Of a DNA stretch of 64,000 nt, positions 1 through 10,449 are shown piece after piece; positions within the stretch are counted from its first letter, which is position 1, and each line of letters starts with the position of its first letter. A model generated the notes under the pieces. The model was not told the origin of the DNA. It searched no databases and saw only the letters and a program-made list of their open reading frames with translations. This DNA comes from Staphylotrichum longicolle (Eukaryota > Ascomycota > Sordariomycetes > Sordariales > Chaetomiaceae): assembly GCA_019096155.1 (NCBI GenBank), contig JAHCVI010000001.1, positions 12,301,243 to 12,365,242 of the forward strand, in the 5' to 3' direction. The position numbers and the translations under genes are program-made.

Positions 1-1
1 G

Positions 2-265
2 GTCATCGGAGCTGGGCTGGTCGGGGGTCTCTGCCTGCTTGCTGCCATCGTGATCGGTCGACTGCCAACGGATACCGGGGCGCGCGTAATGATTGAGCCG
101 CTGCAAGAGCCCAAGTTAGCCTTCAACAGAATAGAGGAGCAGTGGGAGGGAAAGTCAGGAGACGGAATGCGACGAACCAGGCGAGCGAGCGCGCTGTACC
201 CCTCCGCCCGTCTCACGGCAGTGATCCCCACTCTGAGCATTGAAGCTAGCAGCCACTCATCGTAG
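2..265 (+). CDS. possible 3' end of a membrane-protein gene cut by the window edge
   Basis: The frame is open from the first bases of the window to a TAG at its end, about 87 codons. It begins with a strongly hydrophobic, glycine/alanine/leucine-rich stretch (VIGAGLVGGLCLLAAIVIG) that looks like one transmembrane helix, followed by a polar tail with many Arg, Glu and Ser residues. A single helix followed by a short cytosolic tail is common in fungal cell-wall stress sensor-like proteins, but no family motif is visible. The true upstream exons would lie outside the window. It could equally be a chance open frame, so this is a tentative call. Confidence 0.3.
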   Translation, partial: VIGAGLVGGLCLLAAIVIGRLPTDTGARVMIEPLQEPKLAFNRIEEQWEGKSGDGMRRTRRASALYPSARLTAVIPTLSIEASSHSS

Positions 266-1233
266 CCGTAGTGCTGCCCTGAGTAGCTGTGGCCACAATA
301 ACAGCAGGAGTCGTGTTCTTTAATCTGCGCTACGTTGCAACAAGACAATTCGAATGTTGCGAGTTGCTGGAACAAAGTTTAAACAAATGAAGGCCGACTT
401 CTGGAACGAATGAATTCTGGACCCACCTGCAGTTCTGCGAGCCCCACTGTTTCGTGCAGTTCAGGACCCATGGATTCTTTGCCATTGGAGCGCTGGGGCA
501 AAGATGCAGGGGGTTCCATGCCATTAGCCAACGGGGAGTGAATGGTGGGGAAGTTTGTGTCTTGTGAGTTTGCATCTTCAACTTGCAAGCCTCCCACAGC
601 ATGACTCTGGAAAATCAATGAGTAAGTCTTGAGTCACTGCCCCATCGTACACAAGGAACAGACTTGGCCATGTATCAACTAGAAAGCGCACCATCAATTA
701 CATCTGTTCCTCGCACCGGCCCTGAAGTCTGTGAACAAGGGAAAATAACGAACCACGGGAGGTTGGCGCCTTTCTGGACAAGGAGAACCACAACCCCAAC
801 CGGCTTCTTGAACCGGTGTTGCAGATCGGCGTTGACTCGCTCAGAAACCCTTCTTAGGTAACATCCCCAAAGAGTGCATCGACAAGCGCAGGCCCGGCGT
901 GTCCCCCTCGGCAGGCTTGCTGACCCAGGTATCGCGAGAGCCAACGGGTTCCCAAGAGCAAGTGCATAAGAAGACTGGGAAGAGCGGGCCACGAGGCAAC
1001 GCAAGTGGCCATGCTGTTGAGCTGAAATGCATGCAGCAAAGCCTCCGTTCTGAGCTCTTGGTTCACCAATCCAAACGCCTGCAAGACGCCTCACCTATGG
1101 ACTCAGGTCTTGGGGCCATTCCCGGATGGGGGATGCGCATCTGGTCAAAAAAGCGACCATCAATCCCTGGGTTGGAGCAGCCAGCGTTGTTCAACACTCC
1201 AAATCAACCTGAAAGTCTCAACCCCCGTGTGTG
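266..1233. other. intergenic, about 1 kb
   Basis: Only short overlapping frames with biased, non-protein-like composition are present on both strands. I see no conserved motif, repeat or RNA gene. It presumably contains the promoter of the membrane protein that follows. Confidence 0.5.
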
Positions 1234-2979
1234 ATGGGTTACGTGCAAGATGCGAGCATGCGGCCAGTCCTGGCACCCGATGCTGGGTCCCAGACTCATC
1301 CAGGTTTCTCTGGGAAGCTCTCCCGTCTGATGATACGTGTTGAGCGGGTCGGGACCCTCTCAGTCCTGAGTCTTGCACTGGGAGGCGTCAGTCTCATCCT
1401 CTTTGCTCGAAACGTCGGCTCTTCCGACGCCTCCAACATCTTCAACAAAGGCACCAAGGACAGCGGGCAGGGTGTATTCCGCTACGGCTCCCAGCTTTCG
1501 GTGCAGACATGGCTCGCCATACTCGGCGCCACCTTTGGTCTCCTCTCCTATGGCCTTGCTGGCACCTCCACGCACCTCTTTGACTTGTGGAGCAGCTGGC
1601 GAACGACCAGGTGCGATGAGGATCCCGGTCTCGACTACGCGTCCTATCTGAACACGCAACCGAGGGCACCCGTGACGCTCGGCTTTTTACACGGATTCTT
1701 CATCTTCGTCTTCCTGCGTTATGTCGTGGTCGCACTGGGTATCGCGGCCTCAATCGGGTACAAGTTTGCAGTCGTCGAAGTGACCTACAAGGGGATCGAA
1801 GCGATCCCGGTCGGCCATGTCCGACTCCGTCTCCCGCCGCCGCGGGCCATCGAAAGCGGCACCACGAGTCCCTGGGTCAGCGACGGTCCGACACTTTACC
1901 AGAACCGCGCTTTCAGTCACAGTGTACACTGGAATAAGACCGAGTCCGCTCTCTGTGCCCCGCTGGCGATTGCCATGGTGGGCTGGGCGAACTGCAGCGG
2001 CGTTTTTCATGCTCTGGATTCGGGCACGCTGGTGACTCGGGAAGTCGTGATGCTTGCGACGCGGGAGGAACTGTCAACTGGCCCCGTTGTAACAACAGAG
2101 CAATCGGGGTGGAATCGGGCCGAAAGCAGCACTGCGGGCTGGTTCCGCGGGAGCGCCGAGCCGGCCGTCATTCACTACCGCGTCGTCGACTCGAATAGTA
2201 CAGTCCAGATCCGATGGGCAAAGCGGAGCCTCTGGGCGAATGACAGCTTCGAGTCTGGGGCGCAGCAAGAACGTATTCAGTGGCATTCGACGTACAAGAT
2301 GCGCTACGCCGTCGCAGAGGTCGTACGCTCCGTCAAAAACAGCTCGTGCTCTGAGGTCATTGACGGCTGGGAGACCTTGCTGGCGGAAAGCAAAGTTCCC
2401 ATCGAGATACAGTCTGCTAACGCCTCGGTGCCTAGCAATGACAAGTTTCTTGCAGCTATGCTCTACATCGAGGGGACGGGACCCCGCGACGGCATCAGCG
2501 CCATTCTCCGTTCCACAATGGCGACCTGGGGAGCTCAGATCGCGGGAATCGACAAGCACACCCCTCGTCTCGGCCATGCGCCCTCAAACAATGAACCATT
2601 TGGGAAGGAATCGACCCACAAAACGCAGCGTGTTGGATCGGCCCATTCGAAAGTCGAATATCCTTTCTACGACGGAGAGCGAGCGGGCAAGCAGACAGGA
2701 AGCTATTACGCAGCTGCCGAGGCGTTTATGGGCCTCGGTATAACAGCCATCGTGATAGCGGTTGCCCGCGTGGCCATCGGGCCGCCGATGCTGACGTCGT
2801 GGATGGGACAGCACGTGAGCCTGGCGATGGCGATGGCGAGCACCACTCCCGATCAAAAACAGACTCTCGAAGAGATGGCTAGCGGGTATTGCCCTGCCGA
2901 GCAAAAGCTGGGAGACTTGAGGCTTGTGACAAAGGGGGGTGAGATTAGGTTCCAGTTTGAAAAGCTGAGACGGAGATGA
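1234..2979 (+). CDS. unrecognised four-helix fungal membrane protein
   Basis: A single uninterrupted frame gives about 581 residues. A GTG codon stands just before the ATG, so I take the ATG as start; the Met eight codons later is an alternative. Hydrophobic segments suggest four membrane helices: about residues 43-62 (SVLSLALGGVSLILFARNV), 92-112 (WLAILGATFGLLSYGLAG), 150-178 (LGFLHGFFIFVFLRYVV and on), and near 505-530 (LGITAIVIAVARVAI). Between helices 3 and 4 lies a large soluble loop of about 320 residues with several N-glycosylation sequons (NKT, NCS, NST, NDS, NSS, NAS), so the loop is probably extracellular or lumenal. This layout resembles uncharacterised proteins common in filamentous ascomycetes. 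I recognise no enzyme or transporter signature and assign no function. Confidence 0.7.
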   Translation: MGYVQDASMRPVLAPDAGSQTHPGFSGKLSRLMIRVERVGTLSVLSLALGGVSLILFARNVGSSDASNIFNKGTKDSGQGVFRYGSQLSVQTWLAILGATFGLLSYGLAGTSTHLFDLWSSWRTTRCDEDPGLDYASYLNTQPRAPVTLGFLHGFFIFVFLRYVVVALGIAASIGYKFAVVEVTYKGIEAIPVGHVRLRLPPPRAIESGTTSPWVSDGPTLYQNRAFSHSVHWNKTESALCAPLAIAMVGWANCSGVFHALDSGTLVTREVVMLATREELSTGPVVTTEQSGWNRAESSTAGWFRGSAEPAVIHYRVVDSNSTVQIRWAKRSLWANDSFESGAQQERIQWHSTYKMRYAVAEVVRSVKNSSCSEVIDGWETLLAESKVPIEIQSANASVPSNDKFLAAMLYIEGTGPRDGISAILRSTMATWGAQIAGIDKHTPRLGHAPSNNEPFGKESTHKTQRVGSAHSKVEYPFYDGERAGKQTGSYYAAAEAFMGLGITAIVIAVARVAIGPPMLTSWMGQHVSLAMAMASTTPDQKQTLEEMASGYCPAEQKLGDLRLVTKGGEIRFQFEKLRRR

Positions 2980-3692
2980 TACTACACATAGGATACGTGG
3001 AGGATTCTTGAATCTACGAGAGATAAGGATCAACGCAGGATGCCGTGTCAAGCTGAGGGAACGTGTCCAGGTAAAGGTACCTTAATGATGCAGCGATCAG
3101 AATCAAAGATACATTCTCGCTGGCAGGTAGTTACCGTTATGGTGGCCGTCGTGCTTCATTAAAACCTGCAGCAGCCCCCTTATCCGTTCAGTTGGATGCT
3201 AGCCGATAAGTGCCAGCCGAATCTGCCATTGACAGTTTTGACCTGTAGTAGATTGAAAAGAGCACGGAGTTAGTTGTTGCCATAGCTCATGCTACACGAC
3301 CGACTGTAGCTCCTCTCACGGTTAGAGTGTCGCACAGGTACTTGGTTCTTGTCATGCCTGATCGAACATAAAAATAGAGCAGGGTGCCCAACCGGTAGTT
3401 CTTGGATATATGACACGTACCTAGGTAGCAGGTTCTCTTCTAAACTATCCCCAGCTGTGTTGCTAGCCTTGGCATAAACGTTCGTTTGAGAGTGGGACTC
3501 TGGCAAGTCTGGGAAGCTAACCCACAAAGCGGGTCCACAATTCCGACTCTTAGGCTCTTGGCAGACTCAATCTCTCAATCCCACCAAACATCCCTGCCAG
3601 ATTCTCGCATCTCGACCTGTGCGACACAACCACGCGCACCCGTCGGTTCACACCTGCGGAGCACAAGGCAGAGTCACGCACCGCGAGCACAC
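2980..3692. other. intergenic, promoter side of the SAS2-like gene
   Basis: No gene is visible. An open frame runs into the next gene from position 3486 but opens with TTG, so it is counted as leader, not coding. AT content is higher around 3060-3480 than in the neighbouring genes. Confidence 0.5.
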
Positions 3693-5921
3693 ATGCCTGC
3701 AAATCTCAAACGGAAACGCGCTCAAGGGGGGGAAGAAAAGCCCGCCGCTCCAACGAGCACCTCGACAGTTGCTGCCCCAGCGCCGCCGCGCCGAGCGACG
3801 CGCCAGAGCTCGATCCCCCCGCTCCCGGTCCCCCAAGACCCAGAGCCACGCCGCCGCCGCCGACGCCCCGACGACCCCAATGGACCTCCAACCGAGACTG
3901 CACAACCCTCCCGTTCTCCGCGTGGGAAGGAAAACATACCAGTCAACCCCGAGCAGCAACAGCAACCACAACAACAACGGCAGCACCCGCGAGGCCAGCA
4001 GCAGCAGCAGCTGAAGCAGCCAACGCGCTTGACCCGTCACAGCGCCAGCCACGAGGCACCGCCTGCACCCCGTCCATCCAACACCAACGTCCACCACTCC
4101 AAACCTGCAGTCCTTTTTGCGAACGATCAAAACTCGCCCATGGCGGTACCGGACACGCAACGGCAGCCACCCCGGCCACGGGCTGTCCCATCAGCTGCGA
4201 CGGCTCCAGGGAGGCAGGGGACTCGCCTGTCTACCATCGATCCGTTTCTACCCCACCAACAGTCCGTTTCGGTGGGTCGCAGCAAGCCGATCATCATGAC
4301 CACCTCCGTAGCCCAACCTGGCCAAACCGCGACCTCGCGACCGAGCGGGGCACCCGATGGCGCTGGGAGGACGGTCGACGGAACGGGGCAGCCGGACCGC
4401 AACATTGATAAGGTCGTGTTGGGCGACATCTGCTTCCGCGCGTGGTATCCTTCGTACTACGGCAAGGAGGTCCTAGGCGATAATTCGGGCAATAGCGCCA
4501 AGGGCGGGAAAGATCTGAAGAGCAACGGCAACGGAACGTCGGCGGCACATCACTCCCACGAGGGCAGAGACGACTCAAATGGAGGCAAGACACATGGCCG
4601 GCGAGACCGGGACCACCACCCACCCATGCTGGACAGGCTCTACGTTTGCCCGTGCTGCTTCAAATACTCTAAAGAGCTGGTCACATGGTGGGAGCATGTC
4701 CGCTGGTGCGAGCGGCGGGGTGTGGTCCCGGGCAAGAAGATCTACACACATCCCAAGGGGAAGCGGACTGTCCGGTTACCGCCAGGCCCAGCCACCAAGC
4801 CGGGCAGAGGCAAGCGCGGCAGCGTCGGGCAGAAGGTGGTCGAGGAGGTAGTGCAGGACGAAGGCGAATGGAGCATCTGGGAGGTCGACGGCGAGACAGA
4901 TGTGGTAAGTCCTTCCCCTTTTGTCCTGTCCCCCATCTACAGCCGCCTTTTCTAACCCACCCCGCTTCAGCTTTTCTGCCAAAACCTCTCCCTCTTTGCC
5001 AAGCTCTTCCTCGATAACAAATCCGTCTTTTTCGACGTAACCGGCTTCAACTACTTCCTCCTCGTGCACACCCCACCACCATCGCCGCCGCCACCCGCTG
5101 TCCCAACCTCGACCGACCTTACCGGTTTCACCACCTCCTCCACCAACAGCCCCAAGCCCCCGCCTCAACCGCGCAGCCAAATCGTCGGCTTCTTCTCCAA
5201 GGAGAAGCTCTCCTGGGATAACAACAACCTCGCATGCATCCTCGTGTTCCCGCCCTGGCAGCGCAAGGGCCTCGGCGCCCTGCTCATGGGCATCTCGTAC
5301 GAGATCTCGCGCCGCGAGGGCCTGCTCGGCGGGCCCGAGAAGCCCATCTCGGACCTGGGCAAGCGCGGGTACAAGCGCTACTGGGCCGGCGAGATTGCGC
5401 GCTGGCTCCTTTCTTTTCCGACCCCGCCGACCCCGTCCTCCTCTTCCTCCTCCTCCTCTGGCGGTGATGGCGATGCCACGAAAAGAGAACAAGAACCGGT
5501 CATGGTGGTGGATGTCGAAGCGTGCAGCCAGGCGACGTGGATCGCGCCCGAGGACTGCCTGCTCGTGCTCCGGGAGATGGGCATCGCGGAGGAGGCCGGG
5601 ATGGGCCCGCCCCCGCCGCCTGCCGCGTTGCGACAGCCCGCCGAGTCGTCGAAGGGCGAGGAGGGTGGTGGCGGTGGTGGTGCTGCTACTACTAGCAATG
5701 CCGGAGGTGTGGCGGCGGCGGCGGCCGAAGCGACTACTGCTACTACGGGCGCCGCGGCGACGGCAGAGCAGATGGTGCCGCGGGCGCGGATCTCGCAGGC
5801 GAGCGTCAGGGCGTGGGTGGCTGCCCACAGGATCAGTCTGGAGCGGGCGTGCGATCCGGATGGGTTCGTGGAGGGCTACGCGCTGAAGGAGAGTGCTGTT
5901 GCGTCGGAGGAGCCGGTTTAA
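3693..5921 (+). CDS. sas2: MYST-family histone acetyltransferase, SAS2-like
   Basis: Two exons, 3693-4904 and 4971-5921, joined in phase across a 66-nt GT-AG intron containing an in-frame stop, give about 720 residues. The first 230 or so residues are a basic, Pro/Gln-rich disordered tail. A C2HC zinc finger follows near residues 317-340 (YVCPCCFKYSKE, then HVRWC). Exon 2 opens the acetyltransferase core (SVFFDVTGFNYFLLV). Near 477-505 are GFFSKEK, NNLACILVFPPWQRKG and LGALLMGISYEIS, the acetyl-CoA loop (Q/R-x-x-G-x-G/A), then GPEKPISDLG. The LGALLMG form is what I recall for SAS2 rather than Esa1 or Sas3. SAS2 in yeast is the catalytic subunit of the SAS complex acetylating H4 K16; that role here is inference. 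Pro-, Ser- and Gly-rich stretches interrupt the catalytic half. The start is the first ATG in the frame. Confidence 0.85.
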
Positions 5922-7917
5922 GTTTTTTTTTTTTTTTTTTGGTGACAGTCAGTCAGTAAGGCTTGGGAATTGGGATTTTGGCGGCATATGGGATACTGGC
6001 GTTCGGTATGGATTTGGTCTGTGTTATTTCATGTTAGGATCTAAATGGCTCTGAGAGGGGGCTGTGCCTGGTCTTAGTTATGATACCCCCATCTGGATGC
6101 AAAAATGAAGGCAGCGGTATTTTGGGCGCCCGAGTTGAATATATTTGTCTTGAGTGATGTTGTGTGTTCAGTTATGATGACACAGCGGAGAAAAGCGCAC
6201 AGAAATGAGCATGACAAGACTCATTCCCAACATACCGCAATCAAACAATTCTCTTGACTACGAGAGAAATTGAGCTTGCTTGTCTCTCCATGTATTATGT
6301 GCTCTCTCTGTATGTCGTGTCCTCTCGTCTTACTGCGTCAACTGAGCAGATGACTCAAGTCATGCATCAAAACTTCCTTCATTTGACACCCTAACAGCTG
6401 GTCTTGAGTTAAAGTTTAACGATCGCCAGGGCAGTTACACGGCAGCCTCATTGCATCATCACAGGCAAAAAAGCCGGCCATGTCTTGCATAACCCGAATT
6501 GCCTGCCGGCAATAAGCACCTCAACCAGCCGTCGGCACCCCGGCAGACGGAAGGGCACCATGCCAGAGCGGCAACAAGGTGGCTTGCCTTCAACCGCGGG
6601 AAGGGGATGCCAAGCAGTTCAATGTGACTTGCGTTGTTTTCCCTCAACCGAAGCATCATTTCACGCAGTCGTCACATTTCAATTGACAATGCTCAGTTAA
6701 TTAATGCAAGAAGAGGGAGACTAAGGTGTTTGGTAGGATACGGAGCACCGTACACTGTTTCGACAAACAACTCATTTACGAATGAATGGCTTCAAGCCAC
6801 ACGGCTCTGTGGCTGGCGGGATCTTCAGCAATCCCATGTCGGCCTGAGGCTCCGGCAACCGGAAGTTTCCTAAGCCAATCAGAGCCGGCCTCGGGAGATC
6901 CGACCCGTTCTCGCATCGGCAGGATGCTGTGTAACATGTGCAAACACGGTTCTTGGGTCAGTTTCTGGACGTTGGTGGCTTGGTGAGTCAGATCAGCAAT
7001 CCAAACGCACAGGTCGTTTTTTCGCAGCTCTTTACCATTCGAGCATCAGACGTGCCGTGTGTGAGCTGTGAGCGTTTCATCGCCTTCCTGCTTTCCAAGG
7101 ATGAACGGAGGAGAGGCATTTTTCACTCATCCTGTCGTCATGCCCCAGCCCCTGACCGCCAACAGTGGATTCTAGGTGGAACCCAGACGGCTGGGTCGAC
7201 GACTGAGGAGGTTGATTTTGTCGCTAAGTGGGGGCCTCGTGGGGGCATCTCCAGGGACCCCGGCCGAGAAAGAGGAGCCTCATTGCCTGAGACATCAACT
7301 CGGGCTGAAAATTTTCGGCGAACACCAACCCCAGGCCAAAGCTCCGTTTGCCTGTCAGATCCCCAAGCTCCAGGAGCTTCCCAGGGAGCGCTAAACGGAA
7401 CCGTGATAGTTTTTTGAGGAGTGCTGGGCCCCATCGGTCGTGTCCACCGGCATCAATTGCCACGGTTTTGATGTTGTCGGGCGGACGCTGGGCCTGAGGA
7501 AGCGGCTCAGCCCATGGCGGCTGATCGACCACGGTTTTGTGTGCGCGCCGCGTCCGAAATTGCCCGACCAATTCGCAAAGTGCCGCAGCAAATTTTTCCC
7601 TTCTTCTCACTGTTGTCCCAGCTCGGAGACCTGACCCACTGTCGAGCTCCAAGTGGAGAGTTTGGGTCAACAGGGCTCGAATTGACCACTCACGTCCCCC
7701 GTTTCTGCTGCTCAAGCCCGTCGCCCGGACCAGCCTGAGGTTCCGCTTCCCCAGCTGACCACCTGTTCTTCCTTTTCGCTCTTCCTTTCCCTCCTCTTTT
7801 TTCCCTCTCCCACTCAGTCGAGCCATCGCCGTCTGCCTCAATCTCCAAGAGTATCATCTCGTCATCCCTCCCGACCCGATCTTTGCATTCTCCTGCATAC
7901 TCTTCCCATCAGTCACA
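5922..7917. other. intergenic, about 2 kb, ending in the ATP9 promoter and leader
   Basis: No coding potential that I trust. The last 180 nt or so before the ATP9 start are CT-rich (for example around 7765-7815), as is usual for highly expressed fungal genes. A CCAAT sequence lies near 6875, too far upstream to assign confidently. Several short ATG-led frames occur, but none resembles a protein. Confidence 0.5.
5923..5940 (+). repeat. poly-T run of 18, directly after the SAS2-like stop codon
   Basis: A homopolymer of 18 T begins two bases after the TAA stop. Its exact length is likely uncertain in any assembly. Confidence 0.9.
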
Positions 7918-8516
7918 ATGGCCTCCACCCGTGTGCTCGCCTCGAGACTGGCCTCGCAGATGGCCACCAAGGCCGCTCGCCCGGCTGCCCGTGCCGCCTT
8001 TGCTACCACCAGCAAGCGGTCCATGACTGGTGAGTTTGGCACGCCCGCGGCCACAATAGCATTGGTGCCATCACCATGATCCGGACCAGCGGTCTAACGG
8101 GAAAATTTTTCGCGTGTTTTGCAGTCGCCAGCAAGTCCTCGCCTCTCCAGGCCATCCGCACCTCCCCCATCGCCCGCCAGGCCTTCACCGTCCAGCGCCG
8201 TGCCTACTCCTCTGAGATCGCCCAGGCCATGGTCGAGGTCTCCAAGAACATTGGTATGGGCTCTGCCGCCATTGGTCTCACTGGTGCCGGTATCGGTATC
8301 GGTCTCGTCTTCGCCGCCCTCCTGAACGGTGTTGCCCGCAACCCTGCCCTCCGTGGCCAGCTCTTCTCCTATGCCATTCTGGGTTTCGCTTTCGTCGAGG
8401 CCATCGGTCTTTTCGACCTCATGGTTGCCCTCATGGCCAAGTTCGTAAGTATTCACCGTGACATGGCGAGCCTCGATCGAACCGGAATCGGAGTCCTGAC
8501 CGCCGTCCAGACCTAA
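7918..8516 (+). CDS. atp9: mitochondrial ATP synthase subunit 9 (c-ring proteolipid), nuclear copy
   Basis: Three exons, 7918-8029, 8125-8444 and 8511-8516, give 145 residues, close to the 147 I recall for Neurospora. Residues 1 to about 64 form an Arg/Ser/Ala-rich mitochondrial presequence with a processing-like RRAYSS junction. The mature part has two membrane hairpin helices with the Gly-rich motif IGLTGAGIGIGLVFAALL, the polar loop ARNPALRGQL, and the proton-carrying carboxylate Glu129 in GFAFVEAIGLF. The product forms the rotating c-ring of F1Fo-ATP synthase in the inner membrane. The third exon is only ACC TAA, giving the family's usual C-terminal ...AKFT; intron 2 has GTAAGT and a CTGAC branch site. 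Without that intron the protein would gain about 23 unrelated residues. The upstream leader is CT-rich. Confidence 0.97.
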
Positions 8517-10449
8517 GCGCATTCTTTCCTCTTTTTTGGACGGAATTGGCGGCGATGCCTCGTTGGGAGCGATCGGTCGCCTGTACATATTGAGTCGAGG
8601 GGATGGGCGGAGCGTGTACGAGAGGTTCATAGTCGGATGCGGCTGCATTGCATCGCATAGGCTGATGAGACGGGAGGAAGTGTGCATGGGATAATGGCGG
8701 GGAATCGCAACCACCATAGACGGGGCCATATAGACCTAGATCGGGGAGAACTTTCCAGGGACGATCCGACCGTCTTTGTCGTCGGCACTACCGGCGCACC
8801 TTGTACACTACCCACGGCGATTTCTCTTTCCCAGCTCGCTGGGGAAAACACCATCACAAAAATTTCATTTTTGTCTCTCACCACACTCTCTGCTCCCATT
8901 TGATGTCGGAAAAAACACAGCTCGCTCTCTCTTGAGCCGAAGGCAATGGCAATCACCTGATCTCCAAATCACTTGATCTCGGACCTGACCCTGATTGTGA
9001 TGATGACAAAAGTGAATATCTGATGCTTTCGCACCCAACGAAATGATGAAGCGAATAATACACACGGGAAACCGGCACGACAGCGAGAAGCAAATGAATG
9101 CACGCGAGATAAAATCGACTCGAAACTTGGTGTTTTCAACCTCACCGTATGCTCCACTTTGGCACGGGTGTTTGCCCACGGAATTGTGGTCCGCGATCGT
9201 ATGCTCCACCGCGAGTCCACTTGAACCGCAGCAGCTAGCGTCACCCCGTTAACCAGGGGCCGCTCGTATGCGAGATGCATCTGATGTTGACATTCGCGAT
9301 GCTGGATGTTGGTGTTTTTGTCATCGTCGTCGTCGTCGTCGTCTTTGTTTGTTGTCGTCGTCTCGTTTTGGGATGATGGGTGTCGCGTGTCCAAAACCAA
9401 GGTGAGGGGAAGAGAGAGGAGAATTGGGTGCAAGTCAACAATTGCCGGGGCTGCCCTCTTATTTGTGCAATTGGTGCGCCCTCCCCCTCGAGGTGACTTG
9501 CTCCCGGGCCGCTGCTTCCCTTTTCGCTCTTCCCCTCACGGCGGCTTCAACCACTCATGCAGTGGACGGGAGGCGCATTCAGTGTGTCAGGTGACTCGGA
9601 GGGTTTGGGAGGGAAGGAATGTAGCGTTGCTGCGAAGGGGGCGGGGGAAGGTACTTGCCATTCGGGGGGAGATGCTTCCCCGGACCCCAGATTCCCCAGA
9701 GGCAACCTGCATGGATTCAGCCGTCCCCCGCTTTTCAGGGACAGGGACTCGACCGGTGTGCCACTGGATGGCAGTGCTGTGTGGGATTGTGGCCTGCCGG
9801 GACAGAACTGCGCTGTCTCTGAGATGGTCCAAGGGAAGGATACTGAAAATCGTCACGAGTTCCTTTCATTAGCGTCTAATGCCTCAAAAATAGTCCCTCT
9901 AGATGATGGAAGGTCCAGGTGATGGATGGTTTGGATGACAACCAAGGTGCTCCTGGGTTGATGGACCGGGTTGGGGGTCGGTTAGTCTTTTTGATTGGCA
10001 TGGCAGATCGTCGCGCTGGGACTTTTCCGTAGCGTTCGCGGAACTTGTGGACAGTCGGAAGGGAAGGAGTCCATAATTTCGACCTTGGGCCAGCAGTCAA
10101 ATCGTAGATTTGGTCTGGACGGCTTTGGCGATGAGGAAAGAGGCTGAATAACCTGGAAGGCCAACTTGGGTGAGAGGGCACCACAGCAACTCTGCACGCC
10201 TTGTGGGCAGGTGGCCTTGTAGGCAGGTGGTGAGAACTGTCCTTCATTACAGCTTCCGAGACACACACGCATCTTGATTGAAAGGAAGGGAACCACGACC
10301 ACACGGGCAGGACTCCAAGCACTCGACAGGCTGAAAACATATTGCTGCCTGCAGTTTTATTCATTCAATTCTGCGGTCTATCCTCTATATCATCTGCTCG
10401 TGTCCCTGTATTTCATGCACATCATCACCAAACCCAACGCAAACTTTAC
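8517..10449. other. intergenic between convergent ATP9 and gpmI 3' ends
   Basis: Almost 2 kb separates two converging genes, which is long for this window. Frames of 100-190 codons exist on both strands but have no family resemblance and no plausible splicing. I see nothing I can name beyond a CGT microsatellite. Confidence 0.45.
9323..9343 (+). repeat. CGT/TCG trinucleotide microsatellite
   Basis: About six and a half copies of the triplet TCG, with a second shorter TCG cluster just downstream near 9353-9362. Confidence 0.85.

Noticed and set aside
3486..3692. N-terminal extension of the SAS2-like frame
   Set aside because: Opens with TTG and has no ATG before 3693, so it cannot be a normal fungal start.
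4776..5828. 350-codon open frame antisense to the SAS2-like gene
   Set aside because: Arg/Gly-rich mirror of a GC-rich coding exon; the sense strand carries the conserved MYST motifs.
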